Of a stretch of 64,000 nucleotides of DNA, positions 36,488 through 45,362 are shown one piece after another. Origin of the DNA: Arthrobacter sp. zg-Y1110. Its GTDB lineage: Bacteria; Actinomycetota; Actinomycetes; Actinomycetales; Micrococcaceae. Numbering within the stretch: the stretch's first letter is position 1; each line of letters begins with the position of its first letter. Where the stretch lies: positions 248,001 through 312,000 of the forward strand of contig NZ_CP104272.1 in assembly GCF_025244865.1 (NCBI RefSeq). Direction: 5' to 3'. The notes under the pieces are model-generated. The model was given only the letters and a program-made list of their open reading frames with translations, did no database searches and was not told the origin of the DNA. The translations under genes were made by a program, and so were the position numbers.

Positions 36488-37225
36488 ATGAGTGTGCCCG
36501 ATGGCTCGCTGCCGCCGGCACGGTTCAGTGCCCAGAACCGTTCCCGTGCCCTCCAGGCGGACATCATGGAGCTGATCCTCGACCGCGACCTCAAGGCGGG
36601 TGACGCGCTTCCCACCGAGGCCGAGCTCACCCAGGCCCTGGGGATCGGCCGCAATACCCTGCGCGAAGCCCTCAAGGTGCTGCAGGCCCTGGGCGTGGTT
36701 GAAATCCGCCACGGCTTTGGCATGTTTGTTGCGCCGGCCAATTTCGATGCGCTGGCCGACGGGCTGACCTTCCGGGGGCGGCTGTCCCTGCGCCATGAAG
36801 GCAATGAAGCGCTGCAGCTCGTGGACGTCCGCCAGGCCCTGGAAGCGGGCCTGATCGGCGAGGCCATGGACCTGTCCACGCCGGAGCACCTGGCCGAGAT
36901 CGAAGGCACGGTCCAGCGGATGGAGGCGCTGGCGGACAGCGGCGAAGGATTCACGGAGGTGGACCAGACGTTCCATTTCCAGCTGTTCGAACCGCTCGGC
37001 AATGAGCTGCTCCTGAACCTGATGTCCGTGTTCTGGAAGGTCTACCGAAAGATCCACCTGGAGCTCGGCGAGGATCCGCTGATCAGCCTGGTGGAGACGG
37101 CCGCCGTCCACCGCGGGATTTTCGAAGCGGTCAAAGCCGGCGACAAGGACCTGGCCTCCGAACGCCTGCGGCGGCACTTCGACGGCATCCGTGCCCAGCT
37201 GACGAAGCTGCGGGATGCCCCGTGA
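36488..37225 (+). CDS. nanR: GntR (FadR/FCD subfamily) regulator of the sialate genes
   Basis: A 245-residue regulator. The winged HTH is at about residues 20-85 (LKAGDALPTEAELTQALGIG and RNTLREALKVLQALGVVEIR), then an all-helical FCD ligand domain with metal-ligand candidates D/H around VDVRQALEAGLIGE, VDQTFHFQLFE and AAVHRGIFEAVKAGD. It starts at an ATG preceded by AGGAG. It is divergent from the importer-nan operon and heads nagB-nagA, so it most likely represses both until a sialic acid or amino-sugar phosphate binds. The symbol is by analogy with other FadR-type sialate regulators. Confidence 0.85.
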   Translation: MSVPDGSLPPARFSAQNRSRALQADIMELILDRDLKAGDALPTEAELTQALGIGRNTLREALKVLQALGVVEIRHGFGMFVAPANFDALADGLTFRGRLSLRHEGNEALQLVDVRQALEAGLIGEAMDLSTPEHLAEIEGTVQRMEALADSGEGFTEVDQTFHFQLFEPLGNELLLNLMSVFWKVYRKIHLELGEDPLISLVETAAVHRGIFEAVKAGDKDLASERLRRHFDGIRAQLTKLRDAP

Positions 37226-37968
37226 GTACCCGTTCCCTTCAGCACCTCCCCACACCGGACATCCGGCGGCTCAACCCGTCCCGAATCGGACCGGCCGGTG
37301 CCGACGTCGTCCTGAAAACACTGGACCTTCGCCCCGCCCCCGTGATCGGCGTCGCCACCGGCTCCTCGCCCTCGCCGCTGTATGACGCGCTGGCCGGCAG
37401 TGGCCGCGATTTCACCGGCGTGACCTGGTTCGCGCTCGACGAATACGTGGGGCTGCCGCCCGGCCATCCGCAGAGCTATGCCGAGGTGCTCCGCAGGGAA
37501 ATCATCGAACCCCTGGGTCTGGACCCCCGCTGCGTCCATGTACCCGACCCGCACGGAGAAAACCTGCAGGACGCCGGAACCGAATATGAGGGGCGCATCG
37601 CCGATGCAGGGGGCATCGACCTGCAGATCCTGGGTATCGGCCGCAACGGCCATCTGGCATTCAACGAGCCCGGAGCTGCACTGGACTCACGCACCCGGGT
37701 CGAAACCCTTACCGAAGACACCCGCCGCGCCAACCAGCGCTTCTTCGACTCCCTCGACGAGGTGCCGACACACTGCCTCACCCAGGGGCTCGGAACCATA
37801 CTGGAGGCCCGGCACCTGCTGCTCATTGCGCGGGGCGAAGACAAAGCCGAAGCCCTGGCACGCGCCCTGACCGGCCCGGTGACACCGGATTGCCCCGCAT
37901 CGGTGCTGCAGCTGCACGGCAACGTCACCGTCCTTGCCGACGACGCCGCTGCCGCGCTTCTGGCCTAG
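37222..37968 (+). CDS. nagB: Glucosamine-6-phosphate deaminase
   Basis: A 248-residue enzyme converting glucosamine-6-phosphate to fructose-6-phosphate and ammonia. Landmarks are GVATGSSPSPLYDAL (phosphate loop), FALDEYVGL with the catalytic Asp, and GIGRNGHLAFNEPG with the ring-opening histidine. The start is a GTG overlapping the nanR stop (GTGA at 37222-37225). The enzyme is a little shorter than the 260-residue norm at its C-terminus, without the allosteric lid of E. coli NagB. It completes entry of ManNAc carbon into glycolysis. Confidence 0.94.
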   Translation: MSTRSLQHLPTPDIRRLNPSRIGPAGADVVLKTLDLRPAPVIGVATGSSPSPLYDALAGSGRDFTGVTWFALDEYVGLPPGHPQSYAEVLRREIIEPLGLDPRCVHVPDPHGENLQDAGTEYEGRIADAGGIDLQILGIGRNGHLAFNEPGAALDSRTRVETLTEDTRRANQRFFDSLDEVPTHCLTQGLGTILEARHLLLIARGEDKAEALARALTGPVTPDCPASVLQLHGNVTVLADDAAAALLA

Positions 37969-37989
37969 CGAAACAGAAACGGACACCGT

Positions 37990-39210
37990 GTGAACCAGCT
38001 GACTGCCCGAACCGTCCTGCGCGGGGGAGCCGTCACGGACGGCGGAACACTGCCGGACGCGACCGTTGCGGTGGAGGGGGCCGTACTTGCGTACGCGGGA
38101 CCGACGGAGGGATTCGAGCCGCGGCCCGGGGACCTGCTGGTAGAGCTCGCCCCCGGCGAGGTCCTGGTACCTGGACTGGTGGACCTGCACTGCCACGGCG
38201 GCCACGGTGTGGATTTCTCCGGCGCCGACACGGCGGAGATGCGCCGCGGAATTGCTGCCCTGCACGCGACAGGCACCACCACGTTCCTGGCCAGCCTCGT
38301 CACCGACTCCCCGGACGCCCTTCTCCCGCAGCTGGAGGTCCTGGCGGGCCTGGCCGAGGAGGAACTGATTGCCGGGACGCATCTGGAGGGGCCCTTCCTG
38401 GCCGAAGCCCGCTGCGGCGCGCAGGATCCCCGGTGGCTGCTGGACCCCGAGCCTGCCCTGGCGCAGAAGTTCATTTCCGCCGCCCGGGGCACCCTGCGGA
38501 CCATGACCTACGCTCCCGAGCGCTCCGGCGCGGACGAGCTTATTGAGCTCCTGGCCGGCAACGGCATCATTCCCTCCCTCGGCCACACGGCCTGTTCCCC
38601 GGAACAGGCCCGGCAGGCCCTTGCCCGCTCCCGGCAGGCACTGTCCCGGCAGGTACCGTCCGCAGTTCCACCCCGCCCGACGGTCACCCACATGTTCAAC
38701 GCCATGGACCCGCTGCATCACCGGGCGCCGGGAGCGCTCACCGCCTGCCTCCGGGCAGCGAAGGCGGGCGCCGCCGTCGTCGAGCTGATCGCCGACAATG
38801 TCCATCTGGACCCCGCGCTGGTGGCCACCATGTTCGAGCTCCTCGGTGCAGACAACATTGCCCTGGTGACGGACTCGATGGCCGCTGCCGGGCTGGAGGA
38901 CGGGAACTACCGGCTGGGCCCCGCAGCGGTCACGGTGCTCGCGGGTACGGCTCGGATTATGGACACCGGAGCGATTGCCGGCGGGACGGCTTCCATGCTC
39001 GACCTGGTGCGGAACAGTGTCCGTGCCGGTGTCAGCCTGGCGGATGCCGTGACCGCAGCAGCAGTGGTGCCGGCCCGGGTTCTCGGGATGGAGCAGCAGA
39101 TTGGACAGCTGATGCAGGGTGGCGCTGCGGACGTGCTCGTCCTGGGCCCGGACCTGGAGCTCCGCGGGGTCATGCGGCGGGGGAAATGGCTGTATCGGGC
39201 CGCCCCATAG
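37990..39210 (+). CDS. nagA: N-acetylglucosamine-6-phosphate deacetylase
   Basis: A 406-residue amidohydrolase that removes acetate from GlcNAc-6-phosphate. Landmarks are the metal-site DLHCHGGHGVDF, THLEGPFLAEARCGAQ with the conserved Glu ligand, SLGHTACS and THMFNAMDPLHHR with histidine ligands, and VTDSMAAAG with the catalytic Asp. It begins with a GTG 22 bp after nagB and is the last gene of the nanR-nagB-nagA operon. It links NanE output to NagB. Confidence 0.94.
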   Translation: MNQLTARTVLRGGAVTDGGTLPDATVAVEGAVLAYAGPTEGFEPRPGDLLVELAPGEVLVPGLVDLHCHGGHGVDFSGADTAEMRRGIAALHATGTTTFLASLVTDSPDALLPQLEVLAGLAEEELIAGTHLEGPFLAEARCGAQDPRWLLDPEPALAQKFISAARGTLRTMTYAPERSGADELIELLAGNGIIPSLGHTACSPEQARQALARSRQALSRQVPSAVPPRPTVTHMFNAMDPLHHRAPGALTACLRAAKAGAAVVELIADNVHLDPALVATMFELLGADNIALVTDSMAAAGLEDGNYRLGPAAVTVLAGTARIMDTGAIAGGTASMLDLVRNSVRAGVSLADAVTAAAVVPARVLGMEQQIGQLMQGGAADVLVLGPDLELRGVMRRGKWLYRAAP

Positions 39211-39319
39211 GTCCGCAGAGGTGGCGGACGACGTGTGCAAAAGACAGCCTGCTGTCGGATAGGCTTACCTACCGTCGCGGCAAACCTGCCGCGGAATCAG
39301 CCAGCTTTATGGGGGAAGC

Positions 39320-39880
39320 ATGTCCGAGCAAATGGCGCAGGACGCCAATTACAATCCTTACGCAGGAGTCCAGCCGGCAACGCCCGCTACAGCTCCCGTC
39401 GCAGCTCCGGCGCGGCCGAAGACAGTGGAGACCGCCTTCTGGCTGCTGATCGCTGCAGCGGCTTTGGTGCTCATCCGGATTCCGGTGGGAATCGCAGCCG
39501 TGAACTCCGAGAAGCACAAGGAGGAAGTAGGGTCGATCTTCGGTACGGCCAACATCCCCTGGTGGACCTCCGAGGAAATCTCCGGCTATGTGTCGGGGGG
39601 TATCTTTACCGCCGTCATCCTCACAGCGATTGCCCTGCTGTCGCGGATGGGCTTTGGCTGGCCCCGGATAGTCCTTATCCTCGTCGTGATTTCCACCGCG
39701 CTGAACACGCGGGTGCAGTTCTTCGCGAGTGTCGTGACGGTCTACCCGGCAGCCTGGGTGACTTTGGTATCCGTCCTGCTGTCGCTGGCCGCAACGGTGC
39801 TGCTGTTCCTGACCCCGTCGAATCACTACTTCAAATCGATGGGGCAGTACCGCAAGGGCAAGAAGCCCGTCAAAGCCTAG
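39320..39880 (+). CDS. Small membrane protein, 186 aa, unknown function
   Basis: A 186-residue protein with a Pro/Ala-rich cytoplasmic start (to residue 33) and four predicted membrane helices (about 40-62, 95-112, 116-132 and 142-165), then a short basic tail. I do not recognise a family; such four-helix proteins are common and uncharacterised in Arthrobacter-like genomes. It starts at ATG 39320 after a GGGGGAAGC ribosome site. A strong stem-loop follows its stop. Confidence 0.7.
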   Translation: MSEQMAQDANYNPYAGVQPATPATAPVAAPARPKTVETAFWLLIAAAALVLIRIPVGIAAVNSEKHKEEVGSIFGTANIPWWTSEEISGYVSGGIFTAVILTAIALLSRMGFGWPRIVLILVVISTALNTRVQFFASVVTVYPAAWVTLVSVLLSLAATVLLFLTPSNHYFKSMGQYRKGKKPVKA

Positions 39881-39896
39881 GCTGACGCTTCTGGGC

Positions 39897-39937
39897 CCGG
39901 CGGCCGGCAGCCCTGTTGGCTGACCGGCCGCCGGTTT
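39897..39937 (+). terminator. Stem-loop terminator after the 186-aa membrane protein gene
   Basis: Arms CCGGCGGCCGG and CCGGCCGCCGG with an inner CAGCC/GGCTG pair, followed by TTTC on the plus strand, 17 bp past the stop codon. It ends just before the methyltransferase start. Confidence 0.7.
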
Positions 39938-39956
39938 CGCGACGTAGGCTTGGAAG

Positions 39957-40562
39957 ATGCGAAACGAAACCCTCTGGGAAGCGAAAAAGCGGCAGAATCC
40001 CGGGCATTCCGCCTGGTACATCTCGCGGTTCGAAGCCATGCGGGAGCAGGGCCAGGACCTCGACGGCGAAGCCCGGCTGATCGACGCCATGCTGCCGCGG
40101 GGAGCCCGGATCCTCGATGCCGGCTGCGGTCCCGGCCGGGTGGGCGGGGAACTGGCGCGGCGCGGCCACGCTGTCGTCGGCGTCGACGTCGATCCGGAAC
40201 TTATCGACGCCGCCCGGCAGGACTTCCCGGACCTGCAGTGGTTCGTCGGGGACCTCTCGGAACTGGACCTGCCCGCCGAAGGCGTTCCCGATCCGTTCGA
40301 CCTGATTGTCTGCGCCGGCAACGTGATGACCTTCCTGGCACCGGGAACCGCCGTCGACGTCCTGACCCGGATGCGCGAGCACCTTGCAGCCGACGGCCGG
40401 GTGGTTATCGGGTTCGGCGGAAACCGCGGGTATGCCTTCGAGGCCTTCTTCGACGACGCCGCCGCGGCCGGCCTTGACGTCCAGCAGCGGTTCTCCACGT
40501 GGGACCTGCGGCCGTTCACGCCCGAGTCGGACTTCCTGGTGGCGGTGCTGGGCCGCGCCTGA
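39957..40562 (+). CDS. Class I SAM-dependent methyltransferase
   Basis: A 201-residue Rossmann-fold methyltransferase. Motif I is LDAGCGPGRVG (near residue 50), the acidic end of strand 2 is VGVDVDPELID, and the post-I region continues with QWFVGDLSELDLP and DLIVCAGNVMTF. It has no additional domain and no clear substrate; it is one of many generic type-11-like methyltransferases. The N-terminus (MRNETLWEAKKRQNPGHS) is typical of a small actinobacterial group. An 18-bp tandem duplication spans the stop codon. Confidence 0.88.
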   Translation: MRNETLWEAKKRQNPGHSAWYISRFEAMREQGQDLDGEARLIDAMLPRGARILDAGCGPGRVGGELARRGHAVVGVDVDPELIDAARQDFPDLQWFVGDLSELDLPAEGVPDPFDLIVCAGNVMTFLAPGTAVDVLTRMREHLAADGRVVIGFGGNRGYAFEAFFDDAAAAGLDVQQRFSTWDLRPFTPESDFLVAVLGRA

Positions 40563-40584
40563 AGCTTGGGCCGCGCCTGAAGCC
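40550..40584. repeat. Tandem duplication at the methyltransferase stop codon
   Basis: GGGCCGCGCCTGAAGC occurs at 40550 and again at 40568 (period 18). The first copy contains the stop TGA at 40560-40562; the second repeats the same GRA-stop ending and abuts the Clp-N gene's stop. Confidence 0.75.
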
Positions 40585-41165
40585 TAGGCCGCGGCGTCCA
40601 TGGTGCCGAGAATCCGCACCCTCAGGTCCTCCGGCCCGACATGCCGGCTGATCAGGGACATGGCTGCGGGATCGGCGCCGCGGAGGACTCCCAGCAGGAG
40701 ATGTTCCGTCCCGATGTAGCCGTCCTTCCGGGCCGTTGATTCGCGCAGGCTGTTCGTCAGTACGGCTTTCGCGCCGCTGCTGAAGGGCAGGTGCCCGCCT
40801 TTGAGGGAGTCGAACAGGCGACGTCGCTGCGGGGCGGCACCGGCGGCCGCATCCAGGGTGCCTTCACCGAATTGTGCATCGACGGCGCGGCGCACCTCGT
40901 CCAGGTCGATACCGACGGATTCCAAGGCGGCGGCGTCGTCGTACGCGGAGTCCGGGCCCATGGCACGTAGGTCCGCACGCAGCTGCGCTGACGTGAGGCC
41001 GCACTCGGCCAGCACGGACGCCAGCTGAGGGGTGGATGTTTCGACCGCGGACACCGTGCCGATCAGCACGTGCACCGGGAGGATCTGGGTCGCCTCCAAG
41101 GTGCGGGCTTCTTCCTGAGTGGAGACGACACTTTGGCGGGCTTGCTGAGTGAACCGTTCAAACAT
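40584..41165 (-). CDS. Clp N-terminal domain protein (ClpC-N-like adaptor)
   Basis: A 193-residue protein consisting of double Clp-repeat (Clp-R) modules without any AAA+ ATPase part: MFERFTQQARQSVV and ILPVHVLIGTV in repeat 1, GYIGTEHLLLGVLRG in repeat 2, the classic HLLLGLL-type motif. It may bind substrates or titrate ClpC/ClpP partners. It starts 4 bp after the HTH gene on the same strand, and this pair recurs in actinobacteria. The longer frame upstream lies out of frame over the HTH gene and is a shadow. Confidence 0.85.
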   Translation of the reverse strand: MFERFTQQARQSVVSTQEEARTLEATQILPVHVLIGTVSAVETSTPQLASVLAECGLTSAQLRADLRAMGPDSAYDDAAALESVGIDLDEVRRAVDAQFGEGTLDAAAGAAPQRRRLFDSLKGGHLPFSSGAKAVLTNSLRESTARKDGYIGTEHLLLGVLRGADPAAMSLISRHVGPEDLRVRILGTMDAAA

Positions 41166-41169
41166 GGCG

Positions 41170-41385
41170 CTACTTCGCTTTCCGGTTGTACTTCTGGTGT
41201 ACTGCCTGCTTGCTGATGCCGAGCTGGTCGGCGATGGCCTGCCAGGACCAGCCCTGCGCCCGGGCATTGGCAACCTGCACGGCCTCGAGCTGGTCGCGCA
41301 GCCTGCCGAGGGCGACGACGGCGCGCAGCCCGGTGGCCGGATCGGGACTTGCCGCCGCGGCGGCCAGGCGGGATTGATCTTCCAT
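41170..41385 (-). CDS. Small helix-turn-helix protein paired with the Clp-N gene
   Basis: A 71-residue DNA-binding protein. The C-terminal half AQGWSWQAIADQLGISKQAV is a sigma-70-region-4/HTH type recognition unit and the N-half is a single helix likely used to dimerise. It sits immediately upstream of the Clp-N protein gene, with a 4-bp gap, so the two work together, possibly as autoregulator and sensor. It is not flanked by any other target gene. Confidence 0.85.
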   Translation of the reverse strand: MEDQSRLAAAAASPDPATGLRAVVALGRLRDQLEAVQVANARAQGWSWQAIADQLGISKQAVHQKYNRKAK

Positions 41386-41673
41386 GTCGTCAACTTAGAT
41401 TGACGGAGGGAGGGCGTCAAGGGGGTTAGCGAAATCGCTGGAGTCAGGGCAAATGCCCGGGTGCTTCTTTGACGGGCTGCTCAGGTCGGTCTACCTAAGC
41501 GGGTCTTCGCTGGCGTCGGGTTTAGCTCGGGCGGGTTTGTCGACCGTGACTGACGACGCCGGGGCTGCGGGCAGGTAGTTGGGTGCGAAAGACGGGTATT
41601 TTGGGTTTTTCTGATGGCCGTTTTCGGCCTATTTTTCGGCCTGGAATGTCAGTGCGGGATGAAATCCTAAGAC

Positions 41674-43449
41674 ATGGATCAGCCCATGAGTACCGAACCC
41701 CTCAACGAAGGGCAGAGCGGTGAGAACCAGCAGCCGGAAGGACAGGCCGGTGGCGCCGAATCGCCCTGTCCTTCGGTCACTCTGGCTGTGTACCGGGCGG
41801 AACTGGCCGCCGAGCCTGCCGGGACCACTCCTGCCGGCGGAGCGGGAAGTCTTGCCGCTGATTACCCTGACGGTTTCACCGGGACCCTTGCCTTGCAGAA
41901 CCTTGAAGCCTTCGACGAAGCCACGGTTGGTGAGGCCTTGGTCCGGATGGAACATCTGATTTCCTGGGGGCAGGCGCAGCGGGCCCACCTATTGAACCGG
42001 ATGGAGCAAATCTTCCGACACAACTTCTTCGACCCGTCGGAGCGCGATAAACCCGGGATCGCTTTCAGCCTCGCAGCGGCCGAATGCGCCGCCATCCTGA
42101 ATGTTCCGCAGGTGACCGGCCAGCGGCTGCTGAGCGAGGCCGGGCAGCTGTGCGGCACCCATACCGCCACCCTGGCCGGGCTGGAAGAGGGCCGCTTCTC
42201 GTACCAGCATGCGCAGGTGGTCCTGGAACAGTGCCGGAACGTTCCCTCCGACAAGCTGCCCGGGTTCGAAGCGGACCTGCTGAAGGCTGCGGAGGGTCAG
42301 ACGCGGGCGCAGTTCTCAGCCAAGGCCCGGCGGCTGCGCGAAAAGACGTTCCCGGAGACCGTAAGCAAAAGGCACCTGACTGCTTTCGAGCAGCGCAAAG
42401 TCACCCTGGACCGGGAAGAGGACGGCATGTCCTGCCTCTCGGCCTATCTGCGTGCTGCGGAAGCGCAGCAGATCTATACCGCTCTCAGCACTGCGGCGCG
42501 GGGTGAGCAGTCGGGAGGGGATTCCCGGACCACGGACCAGCTGCGTGCGGATATTCTGGCGCAGTTGCTGATGGGCGGCAGCCGGGGACTTTTCGTGACA
42601 ACCGGAACCTCGGACGAGGCCGGAACCCAAGACGCAACCGGGGTCCGACCCGGAGCTGGAACCGGAGCTGGAACCGGAGGCGAGGCCGAAAGTCGAGGCG
42701 AGGCCGGAAACAACAGCAGGGCCGGGCATACCGGCGACGACACTGACGGAACCAGACAGAACGGGGGAAGCATCGGTTTTGACGGCGTCCCGGAGAACGA
42801 CGGCGGCCTGGAAGACAGCCCCGATACGAAGGCCAGACCGGACGCGGGGTCCGGACCGGATGAGGGAATCGTCCCTCGGACGGAAATCATGGTCCTGATC
42901 AGCGCGGAAACCCTCTTCGGAGCCGACGACGAACCCGCCGAGCTGCACGGCTACGGCCCCATCAGCGCCGAAGAAGCCCGGCGGTTGGCCAGGAACGCAG
43001 CTGGATGGACAGGGCTGGCTCAGGACCCAAAGACAGGGGAGATCCTGGGCGTCGGGAGACGCCGAAAGGTCCCGGCCGGGCTCCGCCGCTGGCTTCGCGC
43101 CCGGGACGGAACCTGCAGGTTCCCCGGCTGCCGGGTCAACACCGCAAACGCGGACATCGACCACACCATCGACTGGGCACGAGGCGGACCCACAGACCAC
43201 GGAAACCTGGAACACCTCTGCCGCCGGCACCACCGCTTCAAGACCCTCGGGTTCTGGAAGGCCTGCCAGCCAACACCCGGGGTGATCGAATGGACCTCGC
43301 CGACCGGGCGGGTCTATAAAACCGAGCCTTTTCTGGAACTCGGACCGCCGGACCCGGCAGTCGAACAGGCAACACATCCACCCAATGCCCAGCAGCCAAC
43401 GGACCACGGGGAGAAAGACCCCCGGCAAGCATCGGCGCCGCCGTTCTAG
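41674..43449 (+). CDS. DUF222 / HNH endonuclease signature protein (13E12 family)
   Basis: A 591-residue protein of the actinobacterial 13E12 repeat family. Residues ~60-290 are DUF222 (FDEATVGEALVRMEHLI, GIAFSLAAAECAAILNVP), ~300-395 are a low-complexity Gly/Glu/Thr/Asp linker, and the C-terminus is an HNH nuclease: RARDGTCRFPGCR, DIDHTIDWARGGPT, NLEHLCRRHHRFKT. These genes occur in many copies per genome and are thought to be nucleases or selfish elements, but their role is not settled. The linker DNA contains GGAACCGGAGCT-type repeats around 42640-42720. A 499-aa minus-strand frame across it is a shadow. Confidence 0.9.
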   Translation: MDQPMSTEPLNEGQSGENQQPEGQAGGAESPCPSVTLAVYRAELAAEPAGTTPAGGAGSLAADYPDGFTGTLALQNLEAFDEATVGEALVRMEHLISWGQAQRAHLLNRMEQIFRHNFFDPSERDKPGIAFSLAAAECAAILNVPQVTGQRLLSEAGQLCGTHTATLAGLEEGRFSYQHAQVVLEQCRNVPSDKLPGFEADLLKAAEGQTRAQFSAKARRLREKTFPETVSKRHLTAFEQRKVTLDREEDGMSCLSAYLRAAEAQQIYTALSTAARGEQSGGDSRTTDQLRADILAQLLMGGSRGLFVTTGTSDEAGTQDATGVRPGAGTGAGTGGEAESRGEAGNNSRAGHTGDDTDGTRQNGGSIGFDGVPENDGGLEDSPDTKARPDAGSGPDEGIVPRTEIMVLISAETLFGADDEPAELHGYGPISAEEARRLARNAAGWTGLAQDPKTGEILGVGRRRKVPAGLRRWLRARDGTCRFPGCRVNTANADIDHTIDWARGGPTDHGNLEHLCRRHHRFKTLGFWKACQPTPGVIEWTSPTGRVYKTEPFLELGPPDPAVEQATHPPNAQQPTDHGEKDPRQASAPPF

Positions 43450-43728
43450 GCACCGGCGTCGCTGTTCTGAACCGACCGGTATCGGAGCCTCGTGACCACT
43501 GGGAACGTGTACACGGAGAAAATCGAACATCGCGTTCGCGAGCCGTTCCGTTGCTTCCAAAGCTACGTGCATCCAGAGCTGCATAGTGTCCCACCGCGTC
43601 GGGCTGCACGGACGTGACAGGTTCCGCAACCAAAACTGACTTCCAGGATTGTTCCATCCCGCAGGACTACGTACCCTGCGGCATACGCTGATTTCCACCG
43701 AATCCAACGGAGCACCAAAGGGGTCACC

Positions 43729-44556
43729 ATGAACGGTTCCAACACCCCGGATACGATCGTGCTGGTCCACGGGCTCTGGGTGACGCCCCGGAGCTGGGAA
43801 GGATGGAAAGCCCATTATGAGGCGAAGGGCTTCAACGTCCTGACGCCCGCTTATCCGGGCTTCGAGATAGAGGTTGAGTCACTGCGCGAAAACCCGGACG
43901 TGATCGCCGCGCTCACCGTGCCGGAAACCCTGGATTATCTTGCCGGCGTCATCGAGGCCCTGCCCCGTCCGCCCATCATCATGGGCCACTCCTTCGGAGG
44001 GCTCCTGACCCAGATGCTGCTCGCCCGCGGTTTGGGTGTTGCCGGGGCCGCCATCAATTCGGCACCAACCGAGGGGGTCAGGGTTACTCCGCTGTCCCAG
44101 GCCCGCTCACTCTTTCCCGCGCTGAAGAATCCTGCCAACTTCCATAAAGCGGTCGGGTTTACCCCGGATGAGTGGCACTATGCCTTCACGAATACGCTCA
44201 GCCGGGAGGACTCCGACGCCGCCTACGAACGGTACGCCATTGCCGCTCCCGGGAACTGGGTGTGGGCGTACGGACTGCTTGCGAATTTCCAGCCGGGCCA
44301 CCAGGAGACCTGGGTGGACTACTCAACCGACAGGGCGCCGCTGCTGTTTATCGGAGGCAGCGAAGACCACATCATGCCTCCGTCGGTGAATAAGTCCAAT
44401 GCCAAGCACTGGGCCAAATCACCCGCCCTCACGGAGTATCACGAGTTTGACGGCCGGGCGCATTGGACCTGCGCCGAACCGGGGTGGGAAGAGGTGGCAG
44501 ATTATGCGCTCGACTGGACCCTCGGCCACACGCAACCGCAGCCGTCAGCTCCCTAA
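43729..44556 (+). CDS. Alpha/beta-hydrolase
   Basis: A 275-residue alpha/beta-hydrolase: VLVHGLWVTPRSW oxyanion loop, MGHSFGGLLTQ with the nucleophile serine near residue 87, FIGGSEDHIMPP with the acid, and a histidine in FDGRAHWTCAEPGWEEVA near the end. It is probably a cytoplasmic esterase or haloperoxidase-like enzyme; substrate unknown. The ATG follows a GGGGTCACC leader. A perfect stem-loop lies at its 3' end, shared with the convergent SDR gene. Confidence 0.88.
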   Translation: MNGSNTPDTIVLVHGLWVTPRSWEGWKAHYEAKGFNVLTPAYPGFEIEVESLRENPDVIAALTVPETLDYLAGVIEALPRPPIIMGHSFGGLLTQMLLARGLGVAGAAINSAPTEGVRVTPLSQARSLFPALKNPANFHKAVGFTPDEWHYAFTNTLSREDSDAAYERYAIAAPGNWVWAYGLLANFQPGHQETWVDYSTDRAPLLFIGGSEDHIMPPSVNKSNAKHWAKSPALTEYHEFDGRAHWTCAEPGWEEVADYALDWTLGHTQPQPSAP

Positions 44557-44572
44557 CACGGATCAGTCCGTG
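44557..44572. terminator. Short bidirectional stem-loop between convergent genes
   Basis: CACGGA-TCAG-TCCGTG is a perfect 6-bp hairpin that begins right after the hydrolase stop and contains the stop codon of the convergent SDR gene. The short stem makes its strength uncertain. Confidence 0.4.
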
Positions 44573-45228
44573 CTGATCTGGTGGCGGAACGTGTCCCGAC
44601 GGGTGTGGAGGTCCCAGAGGACGCCGGCGAGAACGTCGGGATCCTTTTCCGGATCACCCTCGATGATGCGTCCGCCGATGATGAGCTGCGATACGTGGAT
44701 ACCCTCCTCGCCGAGGACCTCGTTGAGAAGCTGCGCGTAGGCAGCCTGGCCGGCGAACGCCACCGAGGTTCCGGTGACACCGCGCCCGGGCTTTACGGCT
44801 GAACCGCCGTTGACGAAGAGGATGGTGCCTCGGTTCTCACCCAGGAACCGCATCCCCGGCAGCACCTGGTGGACTGCGGCCACCGGCCCGTAGATGGAGA
44901 ACTCAACAGGACCCCGGAGGTCCGCCACCGTCGTCTCAAGGACGGGACGCATGAAGTCTTTCTGCGGAAGGGGGCTGTACTGCAGCACCTCGACGGGGCC
45001 GAGGGTTTCGGCCGCAGCTTCGAGGGCCGCGGCGATCGATTCCGGGTTCCGGACGTCGGCGGCAAAGCCCCGGGCCGGGATCCCGTCCTTGCCAAGGTCT
45101 TCGGCGAGGGCATCCACCTTTGCCTGGCTGCGGGAGATCAGCGCAACGGAGAATCCCTCTGCGCCGAAACGTCGTGCCACGGCGGCACCAAGGCCGCGTC
45201 CTGCACCAATGATCGCGATAGTAGTCAT
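44563..45228 (-). CDS. Short-chain dehydrogenase-like (SDR) protein
   Basis: A 221-residue SDR-type protein. The nucleotide motif IIGAGRGLGAAVARRFG is at residues 5-21 and NGGSAV marks the active-site serine strand; the YxxxK pair is not in standard form (FAGQAAYAQLLNEVL), so it is an atypical SDR. I took the ATG at 45226-45228, which starts at the first strand of the fold. It ends convergently to the hydrolase and has a terminator upstream that insulates it from the MFS gene. Confidence 0.85.
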   Translation of the reverse strand: MTTIAIIGAGRGLGAAVARRFGAEGFSVALISRSQAKVDALAEDLGKDGIPARGFAADVRNPESIAAALEAAAETLGPVEVLQYSPLPQKDFMRPVLETTVADLRGPVEFSIYGPVAAVHQVLPGMRFLGENRGTILFVNGGSAVKPGRGVTGTSVAFAGQAAYAQLLNEVLGEEGIHVSQLIIGGRIIEGDPEKDPDVLAGVLWDLHTRRDTFRHQISTD

Positions 45229-45296
45229 GGGGGAGCTAACTGGGCGGGGCGCCGAATAATTCCGGAGGTTTCCTGCCCGGCCCGGCTCCGGGTGCA

Positions 45297-45341
45297 CGAA
45301 AAGGAACCGGTCCCGCTTTCGCGGGAGCCGGTTCCTTTTCG
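45297..45341. terminator. Strong stem-loop terminator after the MFS gene
   Basis: Long arms CGAAAAGGAACCGG and CCGGTTCCTTTTCG enclosing an inner CCCGC/GCGGG pair. The T-rich right side of the arm serves termination on the leftward transcript of the exporter, whose stop is at 45363. Confidence 0.8.
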
Positions 45342-45362
45342 GTGAGAGAGGGTGGGACCGCT

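Noticed and set aside
43450..43728. Possible small gene in the spacer between the HNH and hydrolase genes
   Set aside because: Short frames on both strands lack a ribosome site and recognisable sequence; nothing supportable was seen.
42316..43815. A 499-residue open frame on the minus strand across the HNH gene
   Set aside because: It is antisense to an intact DUF222/HNH gene, has a proline/serine/arginine-heavy translation and no family motif; long antisense frames are expected at high GC.
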